Assembly: GCF_026183695.1 (NCBI RefSeq)
Contig: NZ_JAPFRD010000005.1
Coordinates: forward strand, 330,022 to 394,021
Length of the DNA stretch: 64,000 nucleotides
Reading direction: 5' to 3'
DNA from: Alteromonas aquimaris
GTDB taxonomy: Bacteria; Pseudomonadota; Gammaproteobacteria; Enterobacterales; Alteromonadaceae
The position numbers and the translations under genes are program-made. The notes below the pieces were generated by a model. That model saw nothing but the letters and a program-made list of their open reading frames with translations. It had not been told where the DNA came from and ran no database searches. Shown in pieces: positions 29,514 through 40,500 of the stretch (the stretch's first letter is position 1; each line of letters opens with the position of its first letter).

Positions 29514-30536
29514 TTAACCTTCTGACATCTTAACAGCTGCACCCGGGCGTGACTGCCAGGCATTCCTACTCAAAAGGAGCAGGGCAGGAAGCGTACTAAA
29601 CAATAAGGCGAGGGCTAACGGATAATAGTACAAAGCCGTAAGTGGACGCATTTTTTGCTCATTGCCTTCCACAGGTTCCAGTTCATCCAAAATGGCGTAG
29701 ATTTCATTAAGTTCATTTGCATCTCGAGCACGAAAATATTTCCCCCCGGTGGATTCGGCCAAGTCACTTAACATTGCTTCATCCAAATCTTGAGAGGGAT
29801 TAACTCGTCTACTGCCAAAGAAATTTTGAATAAGCATCTCATCAGCACCAACCCCGATGGTATACACCGTGGTATTGCTTGCAACCGCCAATTCCTTTGC
29901 TTGGGCTGGGGTAATGTTGCCAGCGGTATTTTGACCATCTGTTAGTAGCACAATGACTCGATTGGTGTCCTCTTTCTGATCAAAACGTTTCACAGCTAAA
30001 CCGATCGCATCACCAATGGCTGTCTGTTCTCCTATTAACCCGATAACCGCTTCGTTCAATAAGGTTGATACGGTTTCTCTGTCGTAAGTAAGGGGGGCCT
30101 GCACGTAGGCAGTATCGGCAAATAATATGAGACCAAGGCGATCGCCAATACGGCGTTGAATAAAGTCATCGAGCACGCTTTTGATCATGGTTAAGCGATT
30201 CACCTGTTGTCCGTTTATTTGCATGTCGTCGATTTTCATGCTGCCTGATAGATCCACTGCCAGCATCAGTTCGCGGCCTTCAGAGGGGATACTAACGGGT
30301 TCGCCCAGCCATCTGGGTTGGGCTGCCGCAATGATCAGCGCTAGCCACGCGAGAGAGTTTATGATGAACACAACCCGATTATTTTGGGTTAACTTTTCCG
30401 GCGCAGCATGTTGCGGCATCAAGCGGGGAACTTTAAGTGCAGCCATATCGACTTGATTCTGCGCAGGGAAAAACCAGCGAATAAGCAGCGGTAGGGGCAG
30501 TATGAAGAAGGCCCACCACCAAGCGAAATCAAGCAT
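29514..30536 (-). CDS. batA: VWA domain protein BatA
   Basis: A protein of about 340 residues with two N-terminal membrane segments, a VWA domain with an intact MIDAS (AVDLSGSM, later TDGQN) and a C-terminal membrane segment, as in BatA. The frame opens at 30584, but ATG 30536 (MLDFAWWWAFF) has GGAGG 7 nt upstream and begins with the first membrane segment, so I chose it; it overlaps the end of the DUF4381 gene by 8 nt. A 3-nt gap separates it from the VWA-TPR gene. Confidence 0.88.
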   Translation of the reverse strand: MLDFAWWWAFFILPLPLLIRWFFPAQNQVDMAALKVPRLMPQHAAPEKLTQNNRVVFIINSLAWLALIIAAAQPRWLGEPVSIPSEGRELMLAVDLSGSMKIDDMQINGQQVNRLTMIKSVLDDFIQRRIGDRLGLILFADTAYVQAPLTYDRETVSTLLNEAVIGLIGEQTAIGDAIGLAVKRFDQKEDTNRVIVLLTDGQNTAGNITPAQAKELAVASNTTVYTIGVGADEMLIQNFFGSRRVNPSQDLDEAMLSDLAESTGGKYFRARDANELNEIYAILDELEPVEGNEQKMRPLTALYYYPLALALLFSTLPALLLLSRNAWQSRPGAAVKMSEG

Positions 30537-31053
30537 AGGGGACCTCCGTTTTGATATCAGGGGCCGGTTTACTGAAACGAGCACGTTTTAGCCAGGTAAG
30601 ACACGCTCGCTGACAACTTTCAAAATGATCAGCATTGAGCGGTTGTGGTTGATAAAGTGCTTGTTGAAGTTGATTGAGTCCTGACACTGTTTTGCTTTTT
30701 TTAGCGTTTTGGGCCAAACATTCAAGCAAGAATTGTTGCCAACGCTGACCATACAGGGCTGCCACATTTTGCGTATCGTAATAATAACTGGCAGTACGTT
30801 TCAAGATAGCGTTTTGCTGTTGTGCCCAGTCGGGCTGGTTAGCTTGCAGCGCTTGAATTTCTCTAATGGCTTGCCGTTTTGCCTGAAAAAACTGGTGTCG
30901 CTTATATAACCAATATATCGTGACCGCCATCCCCACAAGGGCGAGTAATATTAGCACCCACCATCCCCATGCTAACGGCCAGGCGCTTACAGATTCGGGA
31001 ACATGGATATCTTGAAGTTGTGCTAAGGGATCTGAAGAGGTTTGCATTTGCAT
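30529..31053 (-). CDS. DUF4381 domain-containing membrane protein
   Basis: A 174-residue protein with one membrane segment (about 24-47; AWGWWVLILLALVGMAVTIYWL) and a cytosolic helical domain, the DUF4381 layout. In gammaproteobacterial moxR operons this family regularly sits between the DUF58 and batA genes, as here. The start overlaps the DUF58 stop (TAATG). Function unknown; probably a scaffold in the MoxR/VWA complex. Confidence 0.85.
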   Translation of the reverse strand: MQMQTSSDPLAQLQDIHVPESVSAWPLAWGWWVLILLALVGMAVTIYWLYKRHQFFQAKRQAIREIQALQANQPDWAQQQNAILKRTASYYYDTQNVAALYGQRWQQFLLECLAQNAKKSKTVSGLNQLQQALYQPQPLNADHFESCQRACLTWLKRARFSKPAPDIKTEVPYA

Positions 31054-32012
31054 TACACCGACCTCATGCTGAATTGAAGCAGCTGTTTATCTAATTCAGT
31101 CCCCGCGCTCACGGTATGATAGCGAATTTTGCTTTGTTTGAAGAAATTTTGTAAGCGTTCATTTTCGATAGAACGCCAGCTCTGGTATTGTTGGTTGACC
31201 TGACTATCACCTAACATCCAGTTTTGTTCTTGTATCCCATCTGTGACCTTAACAAGTTGCTTTCCCTTTATTTGTGGAAGGCTTAGTTCGATGGGGTCGT
31301 AGATCTTCACCGCATGAATTTCACAATGTCGCGCTGCGGAAATCAAGTGTGCCTGAGCCATCTCAGTTAAGTTAGCGAAATCAGAAATAAAGTAAATTAA
31401 ACTACCGGGCTTTACCAACCGCCTGACGCGTAAGCATGCTTGCTCCAGAGTATCTGCTGCAGGCGCGTTAACTTTATTTTCAAGCGCATTTTTTTGCATT
31501 GAAATTAACTCATGACAAACTGATAGTACTGCGCGTTTGCGTGACAAAGGTTTACATTCACGATGTGCTGTATCGTCAAATAATAGTGCCCCGACCTTGT
31601 CTCCACGTGCTACGGCAGACCAGGCAAGTAAGGAAGCTAAATGAGCGGCTTGTACCGCTTTAAGCATCAATTGGGTGCCAAATTGCATTGAAAAAGAAAA
31701 ATCACAACATAAAAAAACGGGCCGCTCTCTTTCCTCGCGATAGACTTTGGTATGAGTTTTACCAGTACGGGCTGTAACGCGCCAGTCTATTGCTCTGATA
31801 TCATCGCCAGGTAAATAGTGTCTTGCTTCATCAAATTCCATTCCCCGTCCCTTATCACGGGAAAGATATTGCCCGGAAAGCCTGGCTTGCAACGTTCTCC
31901 TTGGACTTAAATCCACCAGCCGGGTAAGTTGCTGATAACGCAACAACTCGCCAACGCTCAAATGTATGCCGTCAGCGTGTAATTGGGATAATAACGATGC
32001 TACCTGTTGCAT
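31053..32012 (-). CDS. DUF58 domain-containing protein
   Basis: A 319-residue cytosolic protein of the DUF58 family, a VWA-like fold. The conserved GRGMEFDEARHYLPGDDIRA and DWRVTARTGK segments (about 55-85) and FLCCDFSFSM (a degenerate MIDAS) are visible. It is coupled to the DUF4381 gene by a TAATG overlap and lies 8 nt after moxR. In this operon type it is thought to be a partner of the MoxR ATPase. Confidence 0.9.
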   Translation of the reverse strand: MQQVASLLSQLHADGIHLSVGELLRYQQLTRLVDLSPRRTLQARLSGQYLSRDKGRGMEFDEARHYLPGDDIRAIDWRVTARTGKTHTKVYREERERPVFLCCDFSFSMQFGTQLMLKAVQAAHLASLLAWSAVARGDKVGALLFDDTAHRECKPLSRKRAVLSVCHELISMQKNALENKVNAPAADTLEQACLRVRRLVKPGSLIYFISDFANLTEMAQAHLISAARHCEIHAVKIYDPIELSLPQIKGKQLVKVTDGIQEQNWMLGDSQVNQQYQSWRSIENERLQNFFKQSKIRYHTVSAGTELDKQLLQFSMRSV

Positions 32013-32020
32013 AAGAAGAT

Positions 32021-32977
32021 TCAGGGTACAGGAACTAGCTTGAGAATATTATCCAGAACAGCTTTAACCGTAATGCCTTCCGCTTCTGCTTGGTAAGACA
32101 TAATGATGCGGTGTCTTAATACGTTATGCATGACCACCTGAATATCATCGGGGCCTACAAATTCGCGTCCTGCAAGCCACGCATGCGCTCTAGCGCAACG
32201 ATCCAGGGCGATTGTCGCCCGTGGGCTTGCGCCAAATTCTATCCAGGCGGCCATTTTGCTGTCGTATTTTTCTGGTGTGCGTGTCGCCATTATCAGTTGA
32301 ACAATGTATTTTTCCAGCTCAGGCGCCATGTGCAGTGCCAGTGATGCTTTTCGCGCTGCAAAAATGGCGTCTTGGGACAATGTCGCAGGGGGGGGAGTTG
32401 GCGTATGCAACTCTTCCTGACGAGTTAACTGTAATATGCTAAGTTCGGTTTCTGCGTCGGGATATTCAATTTCCACGTGCATCAAAAAGCGGTCAAGTTG
32501 TGCTTCCGGGAGAGGGTAAGTCCCTTCTTGCTCTAAAGGGTTCTGGGTAGCCATCACCAGAAATAAGGGCGATAAAGGATAGGTTTTATTGCCTACCGTT
32601 ATTTGCCTTTCAGCCATAGCTTCCAGTAATGCCGACTGCACTTTAGCGGGAGCCCGGTTTATTTCGTCTGCCAGCACCAGGTTATGAAATAACGGTCCCT
32701 GCTGGAATACAAACTCACCCGTTTCCGGGCGATAAATATCCGTGCCAGTTAAGTCTGCCGGCAACAAATCCGGGGTAAACTGAACACGATGAAAATCTCC
32801 ATCCATCCCATTGGCCAGAGCATTAACCGCACGGGTTTTCGCTAAACCTGGCGGACCTTCCACCAAAAGGTGGCCATCTGCCAGTAACGCGATCAGCAAA
32901 CTGCGGGTTAGCTGACTTTGTCCAATGATTTGCGTGTCTAAATAAGCATGTAATTGCTTAAACTGCTCTGCTGACAT
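32021..32977 (-). CDS. MoxR family AAA+ ATPase
   Basis: A 318-residue AAA+ ATPase of the MoxR family, chaperone-like proteins that mature or regulate VWA-domain partners. Walker A reads VEGPPGLAKTRA (about 39-47), Walker B LADEINRAP, sensor ATQNPLEQEGTYPLPEAQLDRF, and the arginine-finger and lid regions follow. It is the first gene of a six-gene operon with two VWA proteins downstream. Its promoter lies in the 298-bp gap shared with fadI. Confidence 0.93.
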   Translation of the reverse strand: MSAEQFKQLHAYLDTQIIGQSQLTRSLLIALLADGHLLVEGPPGLAKTRAVNALANGMDGDFHRVQFTPDLLPADLTGTDIYRPETGEFVFQQGPLFHNLVLADEINRAPAKVQSALLEAMAERQITVGNKTYPLSPLFLVMATQNPLEQEGTYPLPEAQLDRFLMHVEIEYPDAETELSILQLTRQEELHTPTPPPATLSQDAIFAARKASLALHMAPELEKYIVQLIMATRTPEKYDSKMAAWIEFGASPRATIALDRCARAHAWLAGREFVGPDDIQVVMHNVLRHRIIMSYQAEAEGITVKAVLDNILKLVPVP

Positions 32978-33233
32978 AGCGAAGTCACATCCAGTTGTTT
33001 TTCTAATGGTTAATCATATGAGGCCTGAAAAATTAACTTCAAGGCTTTAGTGAATTTGATTCTATAAGAGATAAACAATAAGGAAATTCAAAAATCGAGA
33101 ACTGGTCGAATTCCGTAGATAAAAGGCAATCCTTTTAGCAGAAAATATAATGAATATTTCTTTCATACCAATTAATCGGGCATTTGAGCAGATATTTGCT
33201 ATTTTCTTCAATGTTTGTAAAAATCTTGCTTAT

Positions 33234-33250
33234 TACAGGTCAGACCACTT
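33234..33250. promoter_or_regulatory. FadR-like operator in front of fadI
   Basis: The segment ACAGGTCAGACCACTT matches the enterobacterial FadR consensus AACTGGTCNGACCAGTT at 13 of 16 defined positions, with a perfect GGTC-A-GACC core. It ends 26 bp before the fadI start, where a bound repressor would block transcription. Many Alteromonadales are reported to use PsrA for this regulon, so the regulator's identity is open. Confidence 0.5.
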
Positions 33251-33275
33251 AATGTGGCATTAATTCAGGTGCAAT

Positions 33276-34586
33276 ATGTCAACAAAACAAGTCGTTACAA
33301 CTCGTTCAGGCGATCGAATCGCGATCGTAGCAGGCTTACGGACGCCATTTGCGAAAATGGCTACTTACTTTCACGGTGTGCCAGCGGTCGATTTAGGCAA
33401 GATGGTGGTGAATGAGTTATTAATTCGTCATGGAGTCGGCCCAGATTTAGTCGATCAGGTGGTGTATGGTCAGGTAGTACAAATGCCTGAAGCGCCGAAT
33501 ATTGCGCGCGAAATTGTGCTCGGAACCGGTATGAACGTGCGTACCGATGCCTATAGTGTTTCTCGCGCATGTGCGACCAGTTTCCAGTCCACGGTTAATA
33601 TTGCTGAAAGTATGATGGCTGGTAATATTGAGGTAGGGGTAGCTGGTGGCGCCGATTCAACCTCAGTTTCACCCATTGGTGTGTCTAAGAAACTAGCAAG
33701 AGCACTAGTGGATTTGCAAAAAGCTAAAACGATGGGGCAGAAATGGAACATATTCAAAAAACTTGGCTTTAAGGATTTGCTCCCTGTGCCGCCAGCCGTA
33801 GCGGAATATTCGACAGGCTTGTCGATGGGCCAGACAGCGGAACAAATGGCAAAAAGCCATAACATCAGCCGTGAAGAGCAAGATAAATTAGCGCATCGTT
33901 CGCATACCCTCGCGGCGCAAAGCTGGGAAGAAGGCAAGCTTAAAGAAGAAGTGATGACTGCCTATGCGGAACCTTTTAAATCCGCGTTTGAGCGTGATAA
34001 CAATGTTCGCTTTGATTCCACCCTGGAAGGGTACGCAAAATTACGACCTGTATTCGACAAAAAATATGGTTCAGTGACGGCCGCCAACGCAACACCGTTA
34101 ACTGATGGTGCATCAGCGGTGCTGATGATGACAGAAAGTAAAGCCAAAGCTTTAGGTTATAAGCCACTTGGCTTTATCAAAAGTTACGCATTTTCTGCCA
34201 TCGATGTCTGGGAAGATATGTTGATGGGGCCCTCTTATGCAACGCCTATCGCACTCGATAGAGCAGGGATGTCATTAAACGATTTGACACTCATCGAAAT
34301 GCACGAGGCATTCGCTGCACAAACATTAGCGAATGTGAAAATGTTCGCCAGTGACAAATTTGCTCAGGACAAACTAGGTCGCAGCAAAGCGACGGGCGAG
34401 ATCGATATGGATAAATTCAATGTGATGGGCAGTTCAATTGCTTACGGTCACCCTTTTGCCGCAACGGGGACGCGGATGATTACCCAGATGTTAAATGAGT
34501 TAACTCGCCGAGGCGGTGGCACAGGCCTTGTAACTGCATGTGCAGCAGGTGGTTTAGGCGCAGCAATGATTGTGGAGACAGAATAA
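33276..34586 (+). CDS. fadI: 3-ketoacyl-CoA thiolase FadI
   Basis: FadI cleaves 3-ketoacyl-CoA with CoA, the last step of the FadIJ beta-oxidation cycle. The 436-residue protein equals the E. coli FadI size. The acyl-accepting Cys99 lies in [10 protein letters not shown]; the later catalytic segments [14 protein letters not shown] (His) and [12 protein letters not shown] (Cys) are intact. The stop overlaps the fadJ start (TAATG), so both subunits are made together. A FadR-like operator precedes the gene. Confidence 0.96.
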   Translation: MSTKQVVTTRSGDRIAIVAGLRTPFAKMATYFHGVPAVDLGKMVVNELLIRHGVGPDLVDQVVYGQVVQMPEAPNIAREIVLGTGMNVRTDAYSVSRACATSFQSTVNIAESMMAGNIEVGVAGGADSTSVSPIGVSKKLARALVDLQKAKTMGQKWNIFKKLGFKDLLPVPPAVAEYSTGLSMGQTAEQMAKSHNISREEQDKLAHRSHTLAAQSWEEGKLKEEVMTAYAEPFKSAFERDNNVRFDSTLEGYAKLRPVFDKKYGSVTAANATPLTDGASAVLMMTESKAKALGYKPLGFIKSYAFSAIDVWEDMLMGPSYATPIALDRAGMSLNDLTLIEMHEAFAAQTLANVKMFASDKFAQDKLGRSKATGEIDMDKFNVMGSSIAYGHPFAATGTRMITQMLNELTRRGGGTGLVTACAAGGLGAAMIVETE

Positions 34587-36748
34587 TGGGCGAGCAGGAA
34601 ACAACAACCATGAGTAGTGAACTAACTGACAAGCAGAGTGCCTTTACCCTCACCCGGCAGGATAATGGTATCGCCATCTTGACAATGGATGTACCAGGCG
34701 AGTCGATGAATACGCTGAAGAAAGAATTTGGCGAAGAGATTAACGCTGTCCTCGATGAAATCGAAGGCGATGCATCAATCAAGGGAGTGGTATTGACCAG
34801 CGGTAAAAAGAACTCTTTTGTTGCGGGAGCCGACATTTCAATGCTGGCAGCCTGTGAAACACAGGAAGATGCCCAGGCTTTGGCTGAGGGGGGGCAGGCT
34901 GTGTTTGACCGTATCGAGCGCCTCCGACCCACTGTGGTGGCTGCGATTCACGGCCCTGCACTTGGTGGAGGCTTAGAACTGGCTTTGGCATGTCATTATC
35001 GAGTTTGTAGCGATTCAGATGCTACCCAGGTAGGGTTGCCAGAAGTACAGTTGGGATTGTTACCAGGTAGTGGCGGCACACAGCGCTTGCCCCGCCTTAT
35101 CGGTATTCAGCAAGCCATGAAGATGATGCTGACAGGTTCCTCAGCACGAGCTAAACAAGCGAAAAAATACGGTATCGTTGACGAGGTTGTGCCCCATAGC
35201 GTTTTGCTTGATGTGGCAATGAAATTTGCGGGTAAGAACAAGCCTGAGCGAAGTGCTCCCCAAAAAGGACTTTTAAATAAAGCGCTCGAAAAAACGGGTT
35301 TTGGACGGGACTTTATGTTTAAAAAGGCACGTCAGCAAACCCTCGGTAAAACCAAAGGCAATTATCCTGCCCCTGAAAAAATCATCAATGTGATTGAAGA
35401 AGGGATGAAAAATGGAATGCGTGCAGGGTTGGCGGCCGAAGCGAAAGCGTTTGGCGAACTCGTCATGACGCCAGAGTCGTATCAACTTCGGCAGATTTTC
35501 TTTGCTACCACCGAAATGAAAAAGGAACAAGGTGTTCAGGGCGTTTCGCCACAAAAAGTGAACAAGGTCAGTATCCTGGGTGGCGGATTAATGGGGGGTG
35601 GGATTGCCTATGTCACCGCCACCAAAGCCAAAGTGCCCGCACGAATCAAAGATATTCGTGCTGAAGGTATCGCCCACGCAATGAAATACAGTTACGACTT
35701 GCTTAATAAAAAAGTGAAACGCAAGTTTATGCGCCCCTCTGAAATGCAAAAGCAAATGTCGTTGCTGACTGGTACATTGGATTACCGCGGTATGCAGGAT
35801 TCAGATATTGTAATTGAAGCAGTATTTGAGGATGTTGGACTGAAACAACAAATGGTGGCGGATGTTGAAACAAACTGCAAACCCGAAGCTATTTTTGCTT
35901 CTAATACCTCTTCCATTCCAATTAATCAGATTGCCGCAAAAGCGCAGCGTCCAGAAAATGTAATTGGACTCCATTATTTCTCCCCTGTTGATAAAATGCC
36001 GTTGGCTGAGGTTATCGCGCACGAAAAGACATCGGATCTAACGATATCTACCACTGTAGAGTTTGCCCGCAAACAAGGCAAAACCCCTATAGTTGTTAAG
36101 GACGGCGCAGGTTTCTACGTGAATCGTATTCTGGCGCCTTATATGAATGAAGCCGCTAATTTAATTTTAGCGGGCGAACCTATTGAGCATATTGATAAGG
36201 CCTTAGTTAAGTTTGGCTTCCCGGTTGGACCTGTAAAATTGCTCGATGAAGTTGGCATAGACGTGGGTACCAAGATCATCCCCATCCTGGTTGATGCGTT
36301 CGGTGACCGGTTCGTGGCACCTGATGCATTTGATAAAGTGCTTGAGGATGGCCGGAAGGGCAAGAAAAATGGTAAAGGATTCTACTCCTACGAAGGTCAG
36401 ACACCTGGGAAAGAGGTTGACGAGTCAATTTATACGTTATTAAACGTATCGCCTTCATCCACATTAAGTCAAAAAGAAGTCGCAGAGCGTTGCGTGTTGA
36501 TGATGCTAAATGAAGCCGCTCGGTGTCTGGAAGAGGGGGTAATTAGGAATCCTCGTGATGGTGATATAGGCGCAATTTTTGGGATCGGCTTCCCCCCTTT
36601 CTTAGGAGGCCCGTTCAGATATATGGATACACTGGGCATCCGACACGTGGTGGATCGTCTATCTCATTATAGTGAGACAGTAAACAGTAAGTTTAGTCCA
36701 GCTGATGTGTTAGTAAAAATGGCAGAAAATAACGAACAGTTTTATTAA
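34586..36748 (+). CDS. fadJ: Fatty acid oxidation complex subunit alpha FadJ
   Basis: A bifunctional enoyl-CoA hydratase and 3-hydroxyacyl-CoA dehydrogenase of about 720 residues (E. coli FadJ 714). The N-terminal crotonase domain contains AGADISML and IHGPALGGGLELALACHY. The NAD-binding GGGLMGGGIAYV and the HADH motif GLHYFSPVDKMPL follow, then two C-terminal dehydrogenase domains. I chose ATG 34586 because it overlaps the fadI stop and has GGAG 8 nt upstream; an ATG at 34610 is the alternative. A strong terminator follows. Confidence 0.96.
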   Translation: MGEQETTTMSSELTDKQSAFTLTRQDNGIAILTMDVPGESMNTLKKEFGEEINAVLDEIEGDASIKGVVLTSGKKNSFVAGADISMLAACETQEDAQALAEGGQAVFDRIERLRPTVVAAIHGPALGGGLELALACHYRVCSDSDATQVGLPEVQLGLLPGSGGTQRLPRLIGIQQAMKMMLTGSSARAKQAKKYGIVDEVVPHSVLLDVAMKFAGKNKPERSAPQKGLLNKALEKTGFGRDFMFKKARQQTLGKTKGNYPAPEKIINVIEEGMKNGMRAGLAAEAKAFGELVMTPESYQLRQIFFATTEMKKEQGVQGVSPQKVNKVSILGGGLMGGGIAYVTATKAKVPARIKDIRAEGIAHAMKYSYDLLNKKVKRKFMRPSEMQKQMSLLTGTLDYRGMQDSDIVIEAVFEDVGLKQQMVADVETNCKPEAIFASNTSSIPINQIAAKAQRPENVIGLHYFSPVDKMPLAEVIAHEKTSDLTISTTVEFARKQGKTPIVVKDGAGFYVNRILAPYMNEAANLILAGEPIEHIDKALVKFGFPVGPVKLLDEVGIDVGTKIIPILVDAFGDRFVAPDAFDKVLEDGRKGKKNGKGFYSYEGQTPGKEVDESIYTLLNVSPSSTLSQKEVAERCVLMMLNEAARCLEEGVIRNPRDGDIGAIFGIGFPPFLGGPFRYMDTLGIRHVVDRLSHYSETVNSKFSPADVLVKMAENNEQFY

Positions 36749-36763
36749 TTTGTTGATAAAATG

Positions 36764-36793
36764 TAAAAAAACCGCGCTCTGCGCGGTTTTTTT
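36764..36793 (+). terminator. fadIJ terminator
   Basis: ACCGCGC (36771-36777) pairs with GCGCGGT (36781-36787) over a 3-nt loop. A-tract before and T-tract after, directly behind fadJ: a classic intrinsic terminator. Confidence 0.92.
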
Positions 36794-36914
36794 ATGCCAA
36801 CCTTTCATAAATACTAGATTGTTTGCATGATTTGTGTACAATCCCCACCCTTTAAGCGATATAGCATGTTTTTACAGGTCAAGCATCTTGGTCTGTTATA
36901 GTAAAGAGGTTGTG

Positions 36915-37112
36915 ATGATTGCGCTTTTACTGATTCCTATCTTAAGTAGTTTGTTTTTCTATGTCGAAGCATTCAAATCGGGTATGAAAGCAAAAGCATG
37001 GGCTATCGCTGGCTTTTTTGTCGGCCCTTTTCTTATTCCCCTATTCACCATCAGTCGTCATGTTGCCGAGCGTAAAGCGACAGGATTTAATAATCTTTAT
37101 TTGCGGGCATAA
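36915..37112 (+). CDS. Small two-segment membrane protein, hypothetical
   Basis: A 65-residue protein that begins MIALLLIPILSS with two hydrophobic segments (about 2-20 and 29-48) joined by a short loop (AFKSGMKAKAW) and ending in a basic tail. I do not recognise the family. The frame is open from 36834, but ATG 36915 has GAGG 5 nt upstream. It stands alone between the fadIJ terminator and its own strong terminator, which supports a real, separately transcribed gene. Confidence 0.65.
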   Translation: MIALLLIPILSSLFFYVEAFKSGMKAKAWAIAGFFVGPFLIPLFTISRHVAERKATGFNNLYLRA

Positions 37113-37138
37113 AAAAAGAGACTATTAGTCTCTTTTTT
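37112..37138. terminator. Bidirectional terminator between two small genes
   Basis: A perfect 12-bp stem (AAAAAAGAGACT at 37112-37123 with its complement at 37127-37138) over a 3-nt loop, with A and T runs built in. It can stop both the 65-residue gene (plus) and the 58-residue gene (minus). Confidence 0.9.
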
Positions 37139-37154
37139 GGCAATTAAAAAGTAA

Positions 37155-37331
37155 CTATCTTCTAGTATCACCAGGCTTTGTAGTTGTTCTTAACTTTGTA
37201 GTATTTTTATGAGCTTGAGTTTCTGTAGCAACTTCTTTCATATTAATCGGAGCATTTTGTAACCCCTCATCATTGCTAGCAACTGGAGCACTTGTAGTGA
37301 TGGCTAATGCTACGGCGTAAGCTTTCAACAT
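37155..37331 (-). CDS. Small secreted peptide, hypothetical (58 residues)
   Basis: A 58-codon frame on the minus strand starting MLKAYAVALAITTSAPVASN. The start is preceded by AGAGG with 8-nt spacing. The N-terminus looks like a short signal peptide with a possible cleavage after PVAS; the rest is polar and threonine-rich (NTTKLRTTTKPGDTRR at the end). It lies between the large c-di-GMP sensor gene and a strong terminator 17 nt beyond its stop, which supports expression. I know no family for it. Confidence 0.5.
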   Translation of the reverse strand: MLKAYAVALAITTSAPVASNDEGLQNAPINMKEVATETQAHKNTTKLRTTTKPGDTRR

Positions 37332-37515
37332 GTTAATATCCTCTGATTTTTTATTTTAAACAATACAAACACCGACTGACATTAATTTGTCGGTTATACA
37401 TACTGTAGCCAGAATTGTGCCAAAATATATTTCAGATATTATCAGTAAGTTTTTTCGCCATTGATTTAGCGATTAAGTGCGAGGGGAAGAGTCATTAACA
37501 GGCAGCTTGGTTAAG

Positions 37516-40500
37516 TTAGACGGATGGTTGGCCGATAAGATGGTGCAGCTTCTGATTTTCCCGAAGAAGCTTCTCAAAACGTTCTGCATTAAGAGGTTTA
37601 CTATATAGATAGCCCTGAATCATTTCGCATTCATAACGGCGAAGGATTGTCAGTTGTTTCTCTTCTTCCACCCCTTCAGCAACGACTTTGAGGCCAAGAT
37701 TGTGCGCAATGTTGATAATAGCGGCAGCCATATGCCGGTCGACACTACTCTCGGCTATGTCATCGATAAATGCCTTGTCAATTTTGAGTGTATTTAATGG
37801 GAAACGCTTTAAATAGGCTAGCGAAGAATATCCTGTTCCAAAATCATCAAGTGCTAAATGAATACCTCGTTCACGAAGTCTTTCCATCATTTCAAGCCCT
37901 TGTTCTGGGTTTTCCATTAACGTGCCTTCGGTAATTTCGCACTCAAGATGAAGAGGGGAAAGACCAATTTCATTCAATACCCGATTAATGCGGTCATCCA
38001 GATCGGGTAATTCAAACTGTTTTGCTGAGATGTTGACGGCCACCCGTCCACTGAATATGCCTGCCGTGACCCAGCGTTTAGTGTCGGCAATTGCCTTACG
38101 CAACACAATCTCGCCTATGTCAATAATTTGACCAGTCTGTTCTGCCAGTGGAATAAATTGGCCAGGACTAACAATGCCTTTGTGAGGATGTTCGAAGCGA
38201 ACCAGGGCTTCCATACTGACCAGTTTACCCGTGGCAATGTCCACTTTAGGTTGATAATACACGGTAAATAAATCATCTTTAATCCCTTGGCGGATTAGGT
38301 TCTCAATTTGTAGCTGCCGCACTGCATTCTGGTTCATTTCACCACTGAAAAACTGGTAACTGTTGCCGCCATTGTTCTTTGCAAAATACATGGCTGTATC
38401 CGCGTTTTTCAGGATCTCTTGCGGAGTATTGCCATCGTCCGGATAGAAGGCAATACCAATACTGGCTCCCAAAACAAATTCCTGCTTATTGATGATGAAT
38501 GGACGTGCCAGTGAATCCAACACACTTTGGGCATAATGAGTAATCGTATGGATATCGGAAGTGTCTTCCATCAATACGCTAAACTCATCACCGCCGAGGC
38601 GATAACAGGTTGCGTCATTACCAGTGATTCGCTGTAGCCTTTTAGCAATTTGTTTAATTAATATATCGCCCGTTTGGTGGCCTAACGAATCGTTAATCTT
38701 TTTGAAATTATCCATGTCTAGACAGAGCAGGGCATGAGGCTCAGTTCGTCGCACTAAGTTATGATGGCTAGCTTGGAAAAATGAGCGGTTTGGCAGATCG
38801 GTTAAAGGGTCAGTGTTTGCCAGCTTTAATAATTCTTTTTCAGTACTTTTCCGCGAGGTGATGTCTGAGAAGACGCCCACAAAGTGACTTATCTTGCCAT
38901 CTTCATCATGGACCGCATCCAGATTCAGCTCAATTTCGTACCTTTCACCATTTACACGTACTGATTCCACTTCACCAAACCAATTCCCTTTTGCCTTCAA
39001 GGTTTTCTTAATTTCCTCTGTAAATGCTTCTGGATATTGGTGAAAATACATGTAGCTGGCTAGCGCCTGATTTCTGGTTTCGCCCGTATTTTCGCAATAG
39101 GCAGCGTTAACCGATATAAATTTAAAATTGGTGTCAGTAATGAAAACACCTTCTGAGATATTTTCAATGGAGCGTTTAAACAGGTTTAACTGCTCTTCCG
39201 CTTGTTTTAGGTGATTGATATCTTTCAGGGTACCAGTCATCCGCATAGGCTGATTGTTGTGATCGCGCTTGACTACTTTTCCGCGATCCAATATCCAAAT
39301 CCACTTGTTTTTGAATGTTTTCGCCCGGTAAGCCAATTCATAATAATCGGTTTTATCGTCTAAATGGGCTTGTAGTGCCTCCTGAACCCGTAGAATATCG
39401 TTGGGGTGGATGTTGGCGTCATATGCGCTGTGTGCTCGAATATTATCTTGAGGGAAGTCTAGCGTTCCCCATGTGTTGGAACGGTGCACCTGGCCTCGGA
39501 AAATGTCCCAGTCCCAGAGTTCGTCGCCACTGCCCCAAAGGGTTAACTTCAATCGTTCCTCAGATTCTTGAATAACTTTCTGATTGGTTTTACGAATTTG
39601 ATATTGTCTTACAACATAAATAATCGAAAAAGCAAAAGCGATAAAATAAAAGACTAACGCGGCATTATGGAGCCAGGGTGGACGACCTACCTCTATTGTT
39701 AACGTTTTTGAGTGTGACCAATTTTTTCCAGGCTCTTTTGCCTGAACCTCAAATATGTAGCTACCAAAATCGAGTCCTATATATGAAGCAAAACGAATTT
39801 TATTTTGCATTGCCGCGGAAGAGTGCCATATTTCTTCTAGTCCAGAAAGGCGCCAGCGATATTCAATAAGCGAAGGGAAGATAGGATTAATCTGTCCAAA
39901 ATTAAGAGTAATGGACGAATTATAGGGAATTTCTATCACGTCACTCTGAAAAAGATAGCTTGATAAGATTTTCTCACCACGTGGTTGATCCTCTATACCA
40001 AATATTTTGACATCTAAAAGCTTAGGGATTTTAGACGGACTATCTGAATTGACATCATAAATTTCAACAGATTCGCTAAGTTGCGTTAAACCTTGCTCTC
40101 CTCCAAAAAATAATCGATTGTCACTTGTCTTTAATACAGCTTCTTCGTTAAGGGCATTATAACCTAATTGTTCAAGGCTTATTATCTCACCTGTTACTAG
40201 TTCCGGCAGTAGAATTTGTTTTATACCCCTAGCATTAGCATACCAGATAGAGTTGCCTTTACCTATTGAAGAGATAATAACTCCTCCATCAATATTATCT
40301 TTTTCCGTAGCTAAAATTTTGTAACTCGATTTGTCTATCTGAATAACACCGTTAGAGGTGGTAGTTACCCAGTAATATCCGCCCCAGTTGTAAACAGAGA
40401 AGGGTTGTGATTCCAGTCCATCCTTTTCTGACAAGTAATGGACTATTTTTCCTTTTCTAACATCTAAATATGAAACGTTCTTTCCTGACACTAACCATAA

